From assembly GCA_029289015.1 (NCBI GenBank), contig JARFUL010000163.1, positions 1 through 5,018 on the forward strand: a DNA stretch of 5,018 nt, written 5' to 3'. Below the pieces are notes generated by a model that was not told the origin of the DNA, searched no databases, and was given only the letters and a program-made list of their open reading frames with translations. Both the position numbers and the translations under genes were made by a program. Positions 1 to 4,858 of the stretch are shown here, piece after piece; within the stretch, counting starts at the first letter, position 1; each line of letters starts with the position of its first letter. The DNA comes from Syntrophobacteria bacterium (GTDB lineage Bacteria; Desulfobacterota; Syntrophobacteria; JARFUL01).

Positions 1-248
1 AGGGACCTTAGGAGTCTCTTCTTCCTGTCCACGTGGGTGGACATTATCCCCTTCATCGCGCCCGCGAGCTGGATGTGGCGGGTGAGCGCGCGGGTGTCCA
101 CGCGGGTGAGCACCTCCTGGTAGCCGGTCATGGAGGTGTTGAACACCACCTCGCCGAGGGTCTCTCCCTCGCCGGTGAAGGAGTATCCCCAGAACTCCCT
201 GCCGTCCTCCAGGATTATGAGTGCGGGCTTCAGACCCTTTTTGGACAT
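1..248 (-). CDS. carA: Carbamoyl-phosphate synthase small subunit, N-terminal part, cut by the window edge and internally shortened
   Basis: CarA is the glutaminase subunit of carbamoyl-phosphate synthase. It releases ammonia from glutamine for CarB, feeding pyrimidine and arginine synthesis in the cytoplasm. Only 82 codons from ATG 248 are visible; the glutaminase domain would lie beyond base 1. Residues 9-48 match the CarA start closely ([11 protein letters not shown], then [17 protein letters not shown]). Residues 50-70 match a later block of the same domain ([10 protein letters not shown], then [10 protein letters not shown]). In normal CarA these blocks are separated by roughly 65-70 residues, starting with a DPSY-type segment; here a single Arg (49) separates them. 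The frame stays open across the join. The ribosome binding site is poor (a GGGGG run about 7 bases upstream). Family identity is secure. Whether the shortened protein works is doubtful, and an assembly collapse is possible. Confidence 0.85.
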   Translation of the reverse strand, partial: MSKKGLKPALIILEDGREFWGYSFTGEGETLGEVVFNTSMTGYQEVLTRVDTRALTRHIQLAGAMKGIMSTHVDRKKRLLRS

Positions 249-282
249 GGTGCGCCCCCGAACCTCTCAGAATACCAACCGA

Positions 283-310
283 ATTTTAACGGATACGTGA
301 CAAAAGGCAA
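283..310 (-). promoter_or_regulatory. Possible sigma-70 promoter for carA
   Basis: On the minus strand TTGCCT (310-305, 4 of 6 matches to the -35 box) is followed after 16 bases by TAAAAT (288-283, 5 of 6 matches to the -10 box). Transcription would start near 276, about 28 bases before the carA ATG. The elements sit in the 72-base gap after kdsB, so carA could be read from its own promoter as well as from kdsB. A short CAAA/TTTG inverted repeat followed by TTTTGT overlaps the -35 region and might slow read-through from kdsB. Only the motif match supports this. Confidence 0.4.
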
Positions 311-320
311 ACCGTTTGGC

Positions 321-1061
321 TCACCCATCCCTGGAAATCATCCTGCGGACCTCCTCAAGGTCCTCGGGGGTGTCCACGCCTATGGTGTCGGCCGGGCTCA
401 TGAAGACCCTGATCCTGTGGCCCGCTTCGAGCACCCGGAGCTGCTCGAGCCCCTCCGCGCGCTCCAGGCCCGTGGGCTTGGTCGCGGTGATGAGCCTGAG
501 GAAATGAAGACGGTAGCCGTAGATCCCCAGGTGCTTTAGATGGACGGACCCGGTCTCCTCGTCCCGGAGAAAGGGGATGGGCAGGCGCGAGAAGTAGAGC
601 GCGTGGCCGCGCAGGTCGCTCACCACCTTCACCACATCGGGGGACGCGATGTCTTCCGGGCCGGAAAGGGGATAGGCAAGGGTGCCCATGTTTATGGAAG
701 GGTCATCCCGCATGGGAATGACCAGCGCGGCCAAAACCTCCTTCGCGACCAGAGGCTCGTCCCCCTGGAGATTTATTATGAGGTCGTCTCTGTCGAGCTT
801 GAGGGTCCCGGCCGCCTCCGCGATGCGGTCGGTGCCGGAGGTGTGCGTCGGTGACGTCATGAGAGCATCCCCGCCGGGCTTCCTCACCGCTTCCGCGACC
901 TCCTTGGAGTCTGTGGCCACCACCACCATGTCGAAGAGCCCGGTTGAGGCCGCGGCAGCGTAGACCCGGACGATCATCGGCTTTCCACCGAGATCGGCCA
1001 GGGGCTTGTTGGGGAGCCTGGTGGAGCCCAGGCGCGCGGGGATGAGGCAGACTGTGGCCAT
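321..1061 (-). CDS. kdsB: 3-deoxy-manno-octulosonate cytidylyltransferase (CMP-KDO synthetase)
   Basis: KdsB activates KDO with CTP to give CMP-KDO and pyrophosphate, the donor used to attach KDO to lipid A in lipopolysaccharide synthesis; it is cytoplasmic. The protein is 246 residues, the usual family length. Motifs in order are the nucleotide-binding IPARLGSTRLPNKPL (7-21), SGTDRIAEAA (75-84), NLQGDEPLV (97-105, with metal-binding Asp101), YFSRLPIPF (156-164), HLGIYGYR (177-184), LEQLRVLE (205-212) and GVDTPEDLEEV (228-238, with the second conserved Asp). The ATG at 1061 is chosen because AAGGAG lies 5 bases upstream. The in-frame GTG at 1067 overlaps that site and cannot use it. A near-consensus promoter lies just upstream and carA follows 72 bases downstream on the same strand. 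The protein looks complete with no missing motif. Confidence 0.97.
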   Translation of the reverse strand: MATVCLIPARLGSTRLPNKPLADLGGKPMIVRVYAAAASTGLFDMVVVATDSKEVAEAVRKPGGDALMTSPTHTSGTDRIAEAAGTLKLDRDDLIINLQGDEPLVAKEVLAALVIPMRDDPSINMGTLAYPLSGPEDIASPDVVKVVSDLRGHALYFSRLPIPFLRDEETGSVHLKHLGIYGYRLHFLRLITATKPTGLERAEGLEQLRVLEAGHRIRVFMSPADTIGVDTPEDLEEVRRMISRDG

Positions 1062-1087
1062 ACTCACTCCTTGGATCGTTCTGGCAA

Positions 1088-1116
1088 ATTCTTACCCACT
1101 TGGTCTGCTCTGTCAA
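1088..1116 (-). promoter_or_regulatory. Sigma-70 promoter for kdsB
   Basis: On the minus strand a perfect TTGACA (1116-1111) is followed after 17 bases by AAGAAT (1093-1088, 4 of 6 to the -10 consensus; the overlapping TAAGAA is the alternative with a 16-base spacer). Transcription would begin near 1080, giving a leader of about 20 bases that contains the AAGGAG ribosome binding site of kdsB. This implies kdsB is not dependent on the ferredoxin gene upstream. The evidence is motif and spacing only. Confidence 0.6.
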
Positions 1117-1128
1117 GGAGGGAAGCCC

Positions 1129-1150
1129 CCGGCCCGAGAATGGGGGCCGG
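1129..1150 (-). terminator. GC-rich stem-loop between the ferredoxin gene and kdsB
   Basis: CCGGCCC (1129-1135) and GGGCCGG (1144-1150) form a perfect 7-base inverted repeat around an 8-base loop. An alternative pairing of GCCCCC with GGGGGC uses the same bases. It lies downstream of the ferredoxin gene and just upstream of the kdsB promoter, where a terminator would make sense. No T-run follows on the minus strand, so it is not a classical intrinsic terminator. Confidence 0.3.
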
Positions 1151-1251
1151 CCCGGCAGTGAAGACCCGTCTCTCCACGAAACTGGGATGGGTCCTTGGGC
1201 CGCGCTTGACGGGGGGCATTTATTTTCTCTTATTTTACGGCAACTTACACT

Positions 1252-1283
1252 GGAAAACAGCACTTTTTCCTACTAATTTAGTA
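1252..1283. repeat. Two back-to-back inverted repeats in an AT-rich gap
   Basis: GGAAAA (1252-1257) and TTTTCC (1265-1270) are perfect arms around a 7-base loop. They are directly followed by TACTAA-T-TTAGTA (1271-1283), a perfect 6-base inverted repeat with a single central base. Both lie 26-57 bases past the ferredoxin stop codon, inside a conspicuously AT-rich block (about 1219-1300) in otherwise GC-rich DNA. The first could act as a transcript-end hairpin of the ferredoxin message. The second is shaped more like a protein-binding dyad, because its centre is too small for a stable RNA loop. No function is proven. Confidence 0.4.
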
Positions 1284-1308
1284 AGATTTCATCGTTAAGG
1301 ACCGCTCA

Positions 1309-1503
1309 TCACTGCTCCCAGTAGATGCACTCCATGGGGCATGCGTCTATGGCCTCCTCGATCAGGTCCTCGGGTCCTCCCTCGGGCCTGACCACCGAGG
1401 ACCTTCCCGCGGCCTCATCGAGCCTGAACACCTCGGGGCAGATATCCTCGCAAGAGCCGCAAGCTATGCAGCAATCCTCCAAAATAGACACTCTCTTTCC
1501 CAT
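1309..1503 (-). CDS. [4Fe-4S] ferredoxin, Desulfovibrio ferredoxin I type
   Basis: This is a 64-residue acidic electron carrier, soluble in the cytoplasm, that would shuttle low-potential electrons between redox enzymes. The cluster motif is C12-x2-C15-x2-C18 near the start, with the fourth ligand C55 in a Cys-Pro pair near the end, as in monocluster ferredoxins of Desulfovibrio. The tail CPMECIYWEQ is very like the end of Desulfovibrio africanus ferredoxin I as I recall it. Three further cysteines are present: C11 next to the first ligand, C22 in ICP, and C59. In some relatives a cysteine at the C22 position forms a disulfide with a mid-protein cysteine, but no obvious partner is present between residues 23 and 54. 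The start at 1503 is supported by AAGGGAG about 6 bases upstream. The gene stands alone, divergent from the plus-strand genes to its right. The physiological partner cannot be told from this window. Confidence 0.93.
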   Translation of the reverse strand: MGKRVSILEDCCIACGSCEDICPEVFRLDEAAGRSSVVRPEGGPEDLIEEAIDACPMECIYWEQ

Positions 1504-1563
1504 CTCAGTCTCCCTTGCCAGGAATCTTTGGCGGCAAAGTGCAGGGTATTTGGGCCTAAATCT

Positions 1564-1573
1564 TTGATATCAA
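1564..1573. promoter_or_regulatory. Perfect 10-base palindrome upstream of the ferredoxin gene
   Basis: TTGATATCAA reads identically on both strands, 61 bases upstream of the ferredoxin start. Its halves equal those of the FNR-type site TTGAT-N4-ATCAA, but the four-base spacer is absent, so it is not a standard FNR/CRP box. On the minus strand it also supplies a 5-of-6 match to the -35 consensus (TTGATA). It could be an operator overlapping the ferredoxin promoter; a chance palindrome is also plausible. Confidence 0.3.
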
Positions 1574-1702
1574 TCTAAGCATATCCGCCCGCGCTCGCAT
1601 TTGACATAGGCCAAAGCGTATAGCAAAGCCAAATTAAAAAGCATGGGTCAGCAGCAACATGGTGGCGATGTGGCTACCCTAAGGCCTTTACGCTGTGGAC
1701 CA

Positions 1703-1734
1703 GGGGAATCCCTAGCTTTACCTAAGGGTTTCCC
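1703..1734 (+). ncRNA. Long hairpin in the leader region, possible structured RNA
   Basis: GGGGAATCCCTAG (1703-1715) pairs with CTAAGGGTTTCCC (1722-1734) over 13 positions, with one C-A mismatch and two G-U pairs, around the 6-base loop CTTTAC. Flanking segments can extend the fold: CTGTGG (1693-1698) with CCCCAG (1742-1746 region), and GGCC (1683-1686) with GGCC (1747-1750). This would make an arm of about 70 bases. The G-U pairs are in the plus-strand orientation, which favours an RNA read rightward. I do not recognise a known riboswitch or small-RNA family. It may be the leader of the gene at 1888, a small RNA, or a plain DNA repeat. Confidence 0.4.
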
Positions 1735-1827
1735 TTGCTTGCCCCAGGCCGTGCTTTTGTGGTAACTATAGTAGACGCCCGGCCTTCAATACCGGCCTTT
1801 TCACGCATTTGAACCCCTTTTATGAGG

Positions 1828-1854
1828 AGCCCGCCCCAAACTTTGGGCCCGGCT
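1828..1854 (+). promoter_or_regulatory. Leader stem-loop upstream of the DUF4440-like gene
   Basis: An inner inverted repeat CCCAAA-C-TTTGGG (1835-1847) is framed by AGCC (1828-1831) and GGCT (1851-1854), with three unpaired bases on each side. It ends 19 bases before the AGGAGGA ribosome binding site at 1874-1880, so it would lie in the 5' untranslated leader. It could affect message stability or simply be the remains of an upstream terminator. No T-run follows. Confidence 0.35.
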
Positions 1855-1887
1855 GAGCATCCAGCACTTCACCAGGAGGAGAACACC

Positions 1888-2370
1888 ATGAGGAAGCAGC
1901 CAAAACGGTTCTTGACCATAGCGTATGCGGTGCTCTTTTTGGCCCCGGTTCTTCTTGCGGCCGCGGCGATTTATCCCCCCTCGGACCTGAAAGCGGAAGA
2001 GTTTTCCCTGGGACAGAGGCTCGAGGTAAGGATCTGGGCCGACATCAAGGCCAAGAGGTTCACAGACATAGAATCCAAGATAGCCCCGGGGTTCATCTCC
2101 GTGCACTCCGACGGCGCGCGCGACCGCGAGGAGGAGCTCAAGCTCATCAAGGGCCTCAACCTGGACAGTTACAGGTTCAGCGACTTCACTGTCACCCGGG
2201 AGGGCCCCACCATGATCGTCTCCTACACGGTCTCCGTGGAAGAGACCATAGAGGGAAAGAGGCTCTCCAAGGAGCCCGCGCCCAGGCTCTCCGTGTGGCT
2301 CATGACCGCTAAGGGGTGGCAGTGGGTCGCGCACGCGAACCTCAAGCCGCTGGTCCAACAGGAGAATTAG
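1888..2370 (+). CDS. Exported DUF4440/NTF2-like protein
   Basis: This is a 160-residue protein of unknown specific function. A basic start (RKQPKR, 2-7) and a hydrophobic stretch (8-28) ending in an alanine run form a signal peptide or N-terminal anchor, so the rest is expected in the periplasm. Residues about 42-155 look like the NTF2/SnoaL cone fold of the DUF4440 type: a helix with VRIWADIKAKRF (47-58), SKIAPGFISVHSDG (63-76), a second helix (79-90), then strands with MIVSYTVSVEET (109-120), PRLSVWLM (132-139) and GWQWVAHANLKPL (143-155). Such folds are used both as small-molecule enzymes and as non-catalytic binding domains, and no catalytic residue can be named here. The start at 1888 follows AGGAGGA (1874-1880) by 7 bases; the in-frame ATG at 1822 lacks such a site and would place 22 residues before the signal sequence. 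The outer-membrane protein gene follows 90 bases downstream. Confidence 0.85.
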   Translation: MRKQPKRFLTIAYAVLFLAPVLLAAAAIYPPSDLKAEEFSLGQRLEVRIWADIKAKRFTDIESKIAPGFISVHSDGARDREEELKLIKGLNLDSYRFSDFTVTREGPTMIVSYTVSVEETIEGKRLSKEPAPRLSVWLMTAKGWQWVAHANLKPLVQQEN

Positions 2371-2374
2371 GGCC

Positions 2375-2401
2375 CTCTCCGGCTGCCCGGGTTCAGGGGA
2401 G
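2375..2401 (+). other. Weak stem-loop between the two exported-protein genes
   Basis: CTCTCC (2375-2380) can pair with GGGGAG (2396-2401), one pair being T-G, around a 15-base loop containing CCCGGG. It starts 5 bases after the stop codon at 2370 and is followed a few bases later by CCTTTTG. It could be an attenuator or processing site within a two-gene message. The stem is short, so confidence is low. Confidence 0.25.
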
Positions 2402-2460
2402 AACACCTTTTGCCCGCGGCCGGACGCATAGGGCACCGGCATATAGTGAGGAGATGGACC

Positions 2461-3120
2461 ATGAGATTACTAACGCTTCTCTCGACTCTGGCAATGGTTG
2501 TCTCTCTTACTGCAGTGGCCCCCTCTCCAGCGAACGCCGAATTCTTCATAGACCTCTACGGCGGCGCAGCCATTCACGAGGACGAGAAAATCACCGTGAA
2601 GGTCGATGGTGTTGAACCGGGCTCCGGCAGCCACGGGGAGACCGACTTCAAAAACTCGGGGGTCATGGGCGCGCGCGTCGGCTACTATCTCAAGAAGTAT
2701 TACTACCTGGGGCTCGCGCTGGACGGCTCCTACTTTAATGTAGACAACAAGATGGCCGACGTGGACGTGTACTCAGCCTCTTTGCTCTTCATGGTGCGGG
2801 TTCCCCTGGTTGAAAGCGCGAGACTCCAGCTCTACGGGTCCGCTGGCCCCGGGATCTTCAATTCCGAGTATGAGGCCGATCTGGGCCATTCCCCCAGGTT
2901 CACGGGGGCTGATGAGTTCTCAGACCGCTCAACCGAGGTGGGCCTCGACGCGAGGGCCGGCCTTGCGGTCATGCTCCATAAAAACTTCGGAATCTTCGGA
3001 GAGTACCGGTTCACCTATTTTGAGCCAGGCTACCAGGACCGCGTAATGGGAAGCAACATCACCATAGATACCACCTTTGCCACCCACCATATCCTGGGAG
3101 GTGTCTCTTTCCGATTTTAG
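2461..3120 (+). CDS. Outer-membrane beta-barrel protein (porin-like, eight strands)
   Basis: This 219-residue precursor has a clear signal peptide with cleavage expected after Ala26 (PANA-EFF). The mature 193 residues show eight amphipathic strands: about 27-40, 65-78, 80-92, 102-115, 121-133, 157-172, 174-189 and 203-219. The protein ends in VSFRF, with the terminal Phe and alternating hydrophobic residues that the BAM machinery recognises. This fits the small OmpA/OmpX-like barrel family (OMP_b-brl type), which is inserted into the outer membrane and has varied or unknown roles; eight strands are too few for an open general pore. The longest loops (41-64, 134-156 and 190-202) are charged and probably face outward. 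The start at 2461 follows GAGGAG (2449-2454) by 6 bases; an in-frame ATG at 2410 would spoil the signal peptide. It probably shares a transcript with the gene before it. Confidence 0.9.
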   Translation: MRLLTLLSTLAMVVSLTAVAPSPANAEFFIDLYGGAAIHEDEKITVKVDGVEPGSGSHGETDFKNSGVMGARVGYYLKKYYYLGLALDGSYFNVDNKMADVDVYSASLLFMVRVPLVESARLQLYGSAGPGIFNSEYEADLGHSPRFTGADEFSDRSTEVGLDARAGLAVMLHKNFGIFGEYRFTYFEPGYQDRVMGSNITIDTTFATHHILGGVSFRF

Positions 3121-3135
3121 GCTGCGCGCATTGCA

Positions 3136-3160
3136 CCCGGCGGTTTCGGCCCCCGGGGGT
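3136..3160 (+). terminator. GC-rich hairpin after the barrel gene
   Basis: ACCC (about 3136-3139) pairs with GGGT (3157-3160) and GG-C-GG with CC-C-CC around a TTTCGG loop. The right half contains a perfect 10-base palindrome CCCCCGGGGG (3150-3159). It lies 15-40 bases after the stop codon. It is followed by AGTTTCG and not by a true T-run, so termination is plausible but not certain. Confidence 0.35.
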
Positions 3161-3178
3161 AGTTTCGCTGTAACTGAC

Positions 3179-3184
3179 CATAAT
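3179..3184 (+). promoter_or_regulatory. Possible -10 element for comM
   Basis: CATAAT (3179-3184) matches 5 of 6 bases of the -10 consensus, in the only AT-rich part of the gap before the comM start at 3208. No acceptable -35 box lies 16-18 bases upstream, where the GC-rich hairpin sits. Transcription would start near 3191, giving a leader of under 20 bases. Confidence 0.3.
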
Positions 3185-3207
3185 TCTATCGCTTCAAGGT
3201 ATTTTGA

Positions 3208-4731
3208 ATGCTGGCCAGGGTCCTTTCAGGAGCGCTCAAGGGTGTTGACGGCTTCCTCGTGGAGGTGGAGGTGGACCTCGGCCGCGGTCTCCCCGCGTTC
3301 GCGACGGTGGGGCTTCCCGAGGCCGCGGTCAGGGAGTCCAGGGAGAGGGTCCGCTCTGCAATAAAGAACTCCGGGTACCCCTTTCCCGCCAGGCGCATAA
3401 CCGTGAACCTCGCGCCCGCAGACATCCGCAAGGAGGGCGCGGGCTTCGACCTGCCCATCGCGGTGGGAATACTCGCGGGAACGGGGCTGCTGCCCAGGGA
3501 CGCGCTGCAGAACTACCTCGTGGTGGGGGAGCTCTCCCTGGACGGCCGGGTGAAGAAGACCAGGGGTGTATTGCCGCTCGCGCTCTTCGCCCGGTCCTCT
3601 GGCATCCGGTCCCTTATCGTGCCCGAGGCCAACGGCACCGAGGCCGCGGTGGTCACGGGCATCGAGGTGCTGGCCGCGTCCCGGCTCACCGACGTGGTGG
3701 ACCATCTGTCCGGCGGCCATGCGCTGGCCCGGGTGAGAGTGGACCCGTCCTCCATCTTCTCGAAGTCCCGCGGGCACGGCCCGGACATGGCGGAGGTGAA
3801 GGGCCAGGAATACGTGAAGAGGGCGCTCACCGTGGCCGCGGCCGGCAGCCACAACGTCCTGATGATCGGCCCCCCCGGCGCGGGCAAGACCATGCTCGCG
3901 CAGAGGCTCCCCGCGATTTTGCCGGACCTCACCTTCGAGGAGGCGCTGGAGACCTCAAAGGTCTACTCCGTGGCCGGGCTCCTCGAGTCGGGCGGGCTGG
4001 TGACGACCCGGCCCTTCCGCTCGCCCCACCACACCATCTCCGACGCGGGTCTGATCGGCGGCGGGACGTACCCCAAGCCCGGGGAGGTGAGCCTCGCGCA
4101 CAACGGGCTCCTCTTCCTCGACGAGATGCCGGAGTTCCGCAAAGTGGTGCTGGAGTCCCTGAGGCAGCCCATGGAGGACGGCGTGGTCAACATAGCCAGG
4201 GCCGCGACCTCGGTGACCTACCCCGCGTCCTTCATGCTGGTGACCGCGATGAACCCCTGCCCCTGCGGCTTTTCCACCGACCCCAGAAAGGACTGCACCT
4301 GCATCCCGAGGGAGGTCCACAACTACCTCAAGAGGGTCTCGGGGCCGCTTCTGGACCGCATAGACCTCCACCTGGACGTGCCGCCGGTGGAGCACGACAA
4401 GCTGGGCCGGGAAGAGACGGGGCCCGGGTCTCGGGAGCTGAGGGAGACGGTGCTAGTGGCCCGGAAGGCCCAGTCCGCGAGGTTTGGCGGGCTCCGCATC
4501 CACGCGAACGCGCAGATGACCCCTGGGATGGTCAAGGAGTTCTGCCGGCTGGACCAGGGCTCAAGGAGGCTCCTTGAGACCGCGCTGGACAGGCTCGCGC
4601 TCTCTGCCAGGGCCTACCACCGGATCCTCAAGGTCTCGAGGACCATCGCGGACCTGGAAGGGGAAGAGAAGATAGCCCCGCCCCACATGGCCGAGGCGAT
4701 ACAGCACAGGAGTTTGGATAGGGAGCTCTAG
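3208..4731 (+). CDS. comM: ComM/YifB-type AAA+ ATPase (Mg-chelatase-like helicase)
   Basis: This 507-residue protein is the usual family length. The family is known as a hexameric helicase that promotes branch migration during natural transformation in some bacteria, though it is found far beyond competent species and its role there is unsettled. Residues 1-165 form the N-terminal ChlI domain, related to Lon S16 (RGLPAFATVGLPEAAVRESR at 26-45, NLAPADIRKEGAGFDLPIA at 67-85, VGELSLDGRV at 106-115). The ATPase domain starts at VKGQEYVKRAL (197-207). Walker A is GPPGAGKT (221-228) and Walker B is LLFLDE (301-306). PFRSPHHTISDAGLIGGG spans 269-286. A cysteine cluster CPC (351-353) and CTC (363-365), typical of the family, precedes the arginine-containing LLDRID (381-386). 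The C-terminal domain has SARAYHRILKVSRTIADLEG (466-485) and ends in LDREL. AAGG (3196-3199) lies 8 bases before the ATG. No motif is missing. Neighbouring genes give no sign of a competence cluster. Confidence 0.96.
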   Translation: MLARVLSGALKGVDGFLVEVEVDLGRGLPAFATVGLPEAAVRESRERVRSAIKNSGYPFPARRITVNLAPADIRKEGAGFDLPIAVGILAGTGLLPRDALQNYLVVGELSLDGRVKKTRGVLPLALFARSSGIRSLIVPEANGTEAAVVTGIEVLAASRLTDVVDHLSGGHALARVRVDPSSIFSKSRGHGPDMAEVKGQEYVKRALTVAAAGSHNVLMIGPPGAGKTMLAQRLPAILPDLTFEEALETSKVYSVAGLLESGGLVTTRPFRSPHHTISDAGLIGGGTYPKPGEVSLAHNGLLFLDEMPEFRKVVLESLRQPMEDGVVNIARAATSVTYPASFMLVTAMNPCPCGFSTDPRKDCTCIPREVHNYLKRVSGPLLDRIDLHLDVPPVEHDKLGREETGPGSRELRETVLVARKAQSARFGGLRIHANAQMTPGMVKEFCRLDQGSRRLLETALDRLALSARAYHRILKVSRTIADLEGEEKIAPPHMAEAIQHRSLDREL

Positions 4732-4811
4732 GCCGGGAAGCCTGGCGGCCTCTGGGCCGGAAAATACACTACCCCGGGCAAATCCCCTAAACTTTTCCCC
4801 TGAAATAGGGT

Positions 4812-4817
4812 TATGAT
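4812..4817 (+). promoter_or_regulatory. Possible -10 element for the gene starting at 4993
   Basis: TATGAT matches 5 of 6 bases of the -10 consensus. The sequence about 17 bases upstream (around 4788-4794) matches the -35 consensus poorly. If used, transcription would begin near 4824 and the message would carry a leader of about 170 bases before the start codon at 4993. Confidence 0.3.
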
Positions 4818-4858
4818 TTCCATGGTGCGCGCCCCTTGGCCGCGGCCATCAATGGAAA
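4817..4858. repeat. Long imperfect inverted repeat downstream of comM
   Basis: TTTCCATGGTG (4817-4827) pairs with CATC-A-ATGGAAA (4847-4858): eleven pairs with one bulged A (4851) and one G-U. The 19-base interior is GC-rich and itself contains the 10-base palindrome GGCCGCGGCC (4838-4847 region). It could be a transcript-end hairpin for comM, a leader structure for the next gene, or a binding site. No T-run follows on either strand. Confidence 0.4.

Larger units (their letters stand above)
1504..1887. other. 384-base non-coding region between divergent genes, with several repeats
   Basis: I see no supportable gene here. It must hold promoters for the ferredoxin gene (leftward) and for the exported-protein pair (rightward). 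For the leftward gene, the candidate -35 TTGATA (1573-1568) has only weak -10 candidates. For the rightward gene, TATAGT (1767-1772) is a fair -10 box, but no good -35 lies 16-18 bases before it. A perfect TTGACA occurs at 1601-1606 on the plus strand, again without a matching -10. Other contents are a 10-base palindrome (1564-1573), a long hairpin (1703-1734), the 8-base direct repeat CCGGCCTT at 1779-1786 and 1792-1799 running into TTTT, and a leader stem-loop (1828-1854). Confidence 0.6.

Noticed and set aside
1062..1067. Alternative kdsB start at GTG 1067
   Set aside because: The AAGGAG binding site overlaps this codon; it is correctly spaced only for the ATG at 1061.
1206..1235. TTGACG at 1206 followed by AT-rich sequence, as a plus-strand promoter
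   Set aside because: No good -10 box at the right spacing and no plus-strand gene downstream before 1888.
703..1263. 186-codon minus-strand reading frame overlapping kdsB
   Set aside because: Much of it is kdsB read out of frame and the rest is intergenic. The kdsB frame has full family motifs, and this one has no recognisable domain.
1601..1690. Resemblance to a cyclic-di-GMP (GEMM) riboswitch: GCAAAGCC followed later by GGCTACC
   Set aside because: The hairpin that must precede GCAAAGCC is missing (only five bases separate the two purine-rich segments), so the fold cannot form.
1761..1770. GGTAACTATA resembles a conserved 23S rRNA segment
   Set aside because: Only about nine bases agree and the flanking sequence does not continue the rRNA match.
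1822..1887. Upstream in-frame ATG 1822 for the DUF4440-like protein
   Set aside because: It would put 22 extra residues before a clear signal sequence and ignore the ideal ribosome binding site at 1874-1880.
1801..2442. 213-codon minus-strand reading frame across the DUF4440-like gene
   Set aside because: It is antisense to a gene with a signal peptide and an AGGAGGA site, and its composition (Arg/Gly/Leu/Pro-rich, no domain) is typical of shadows.
2410..2460. Upstream in-frame start for the barrel protein near 2410
   Set aside because: It would bury the signal peptide. The ATG at 2461 has GAGGAG at good distance.
3226..4395. Long minus-strand reading frames inside comM
   Set aside because: They are antisense shadows caused by high GC at third codon positions; comM covers the region with an unbroken, complete family match.
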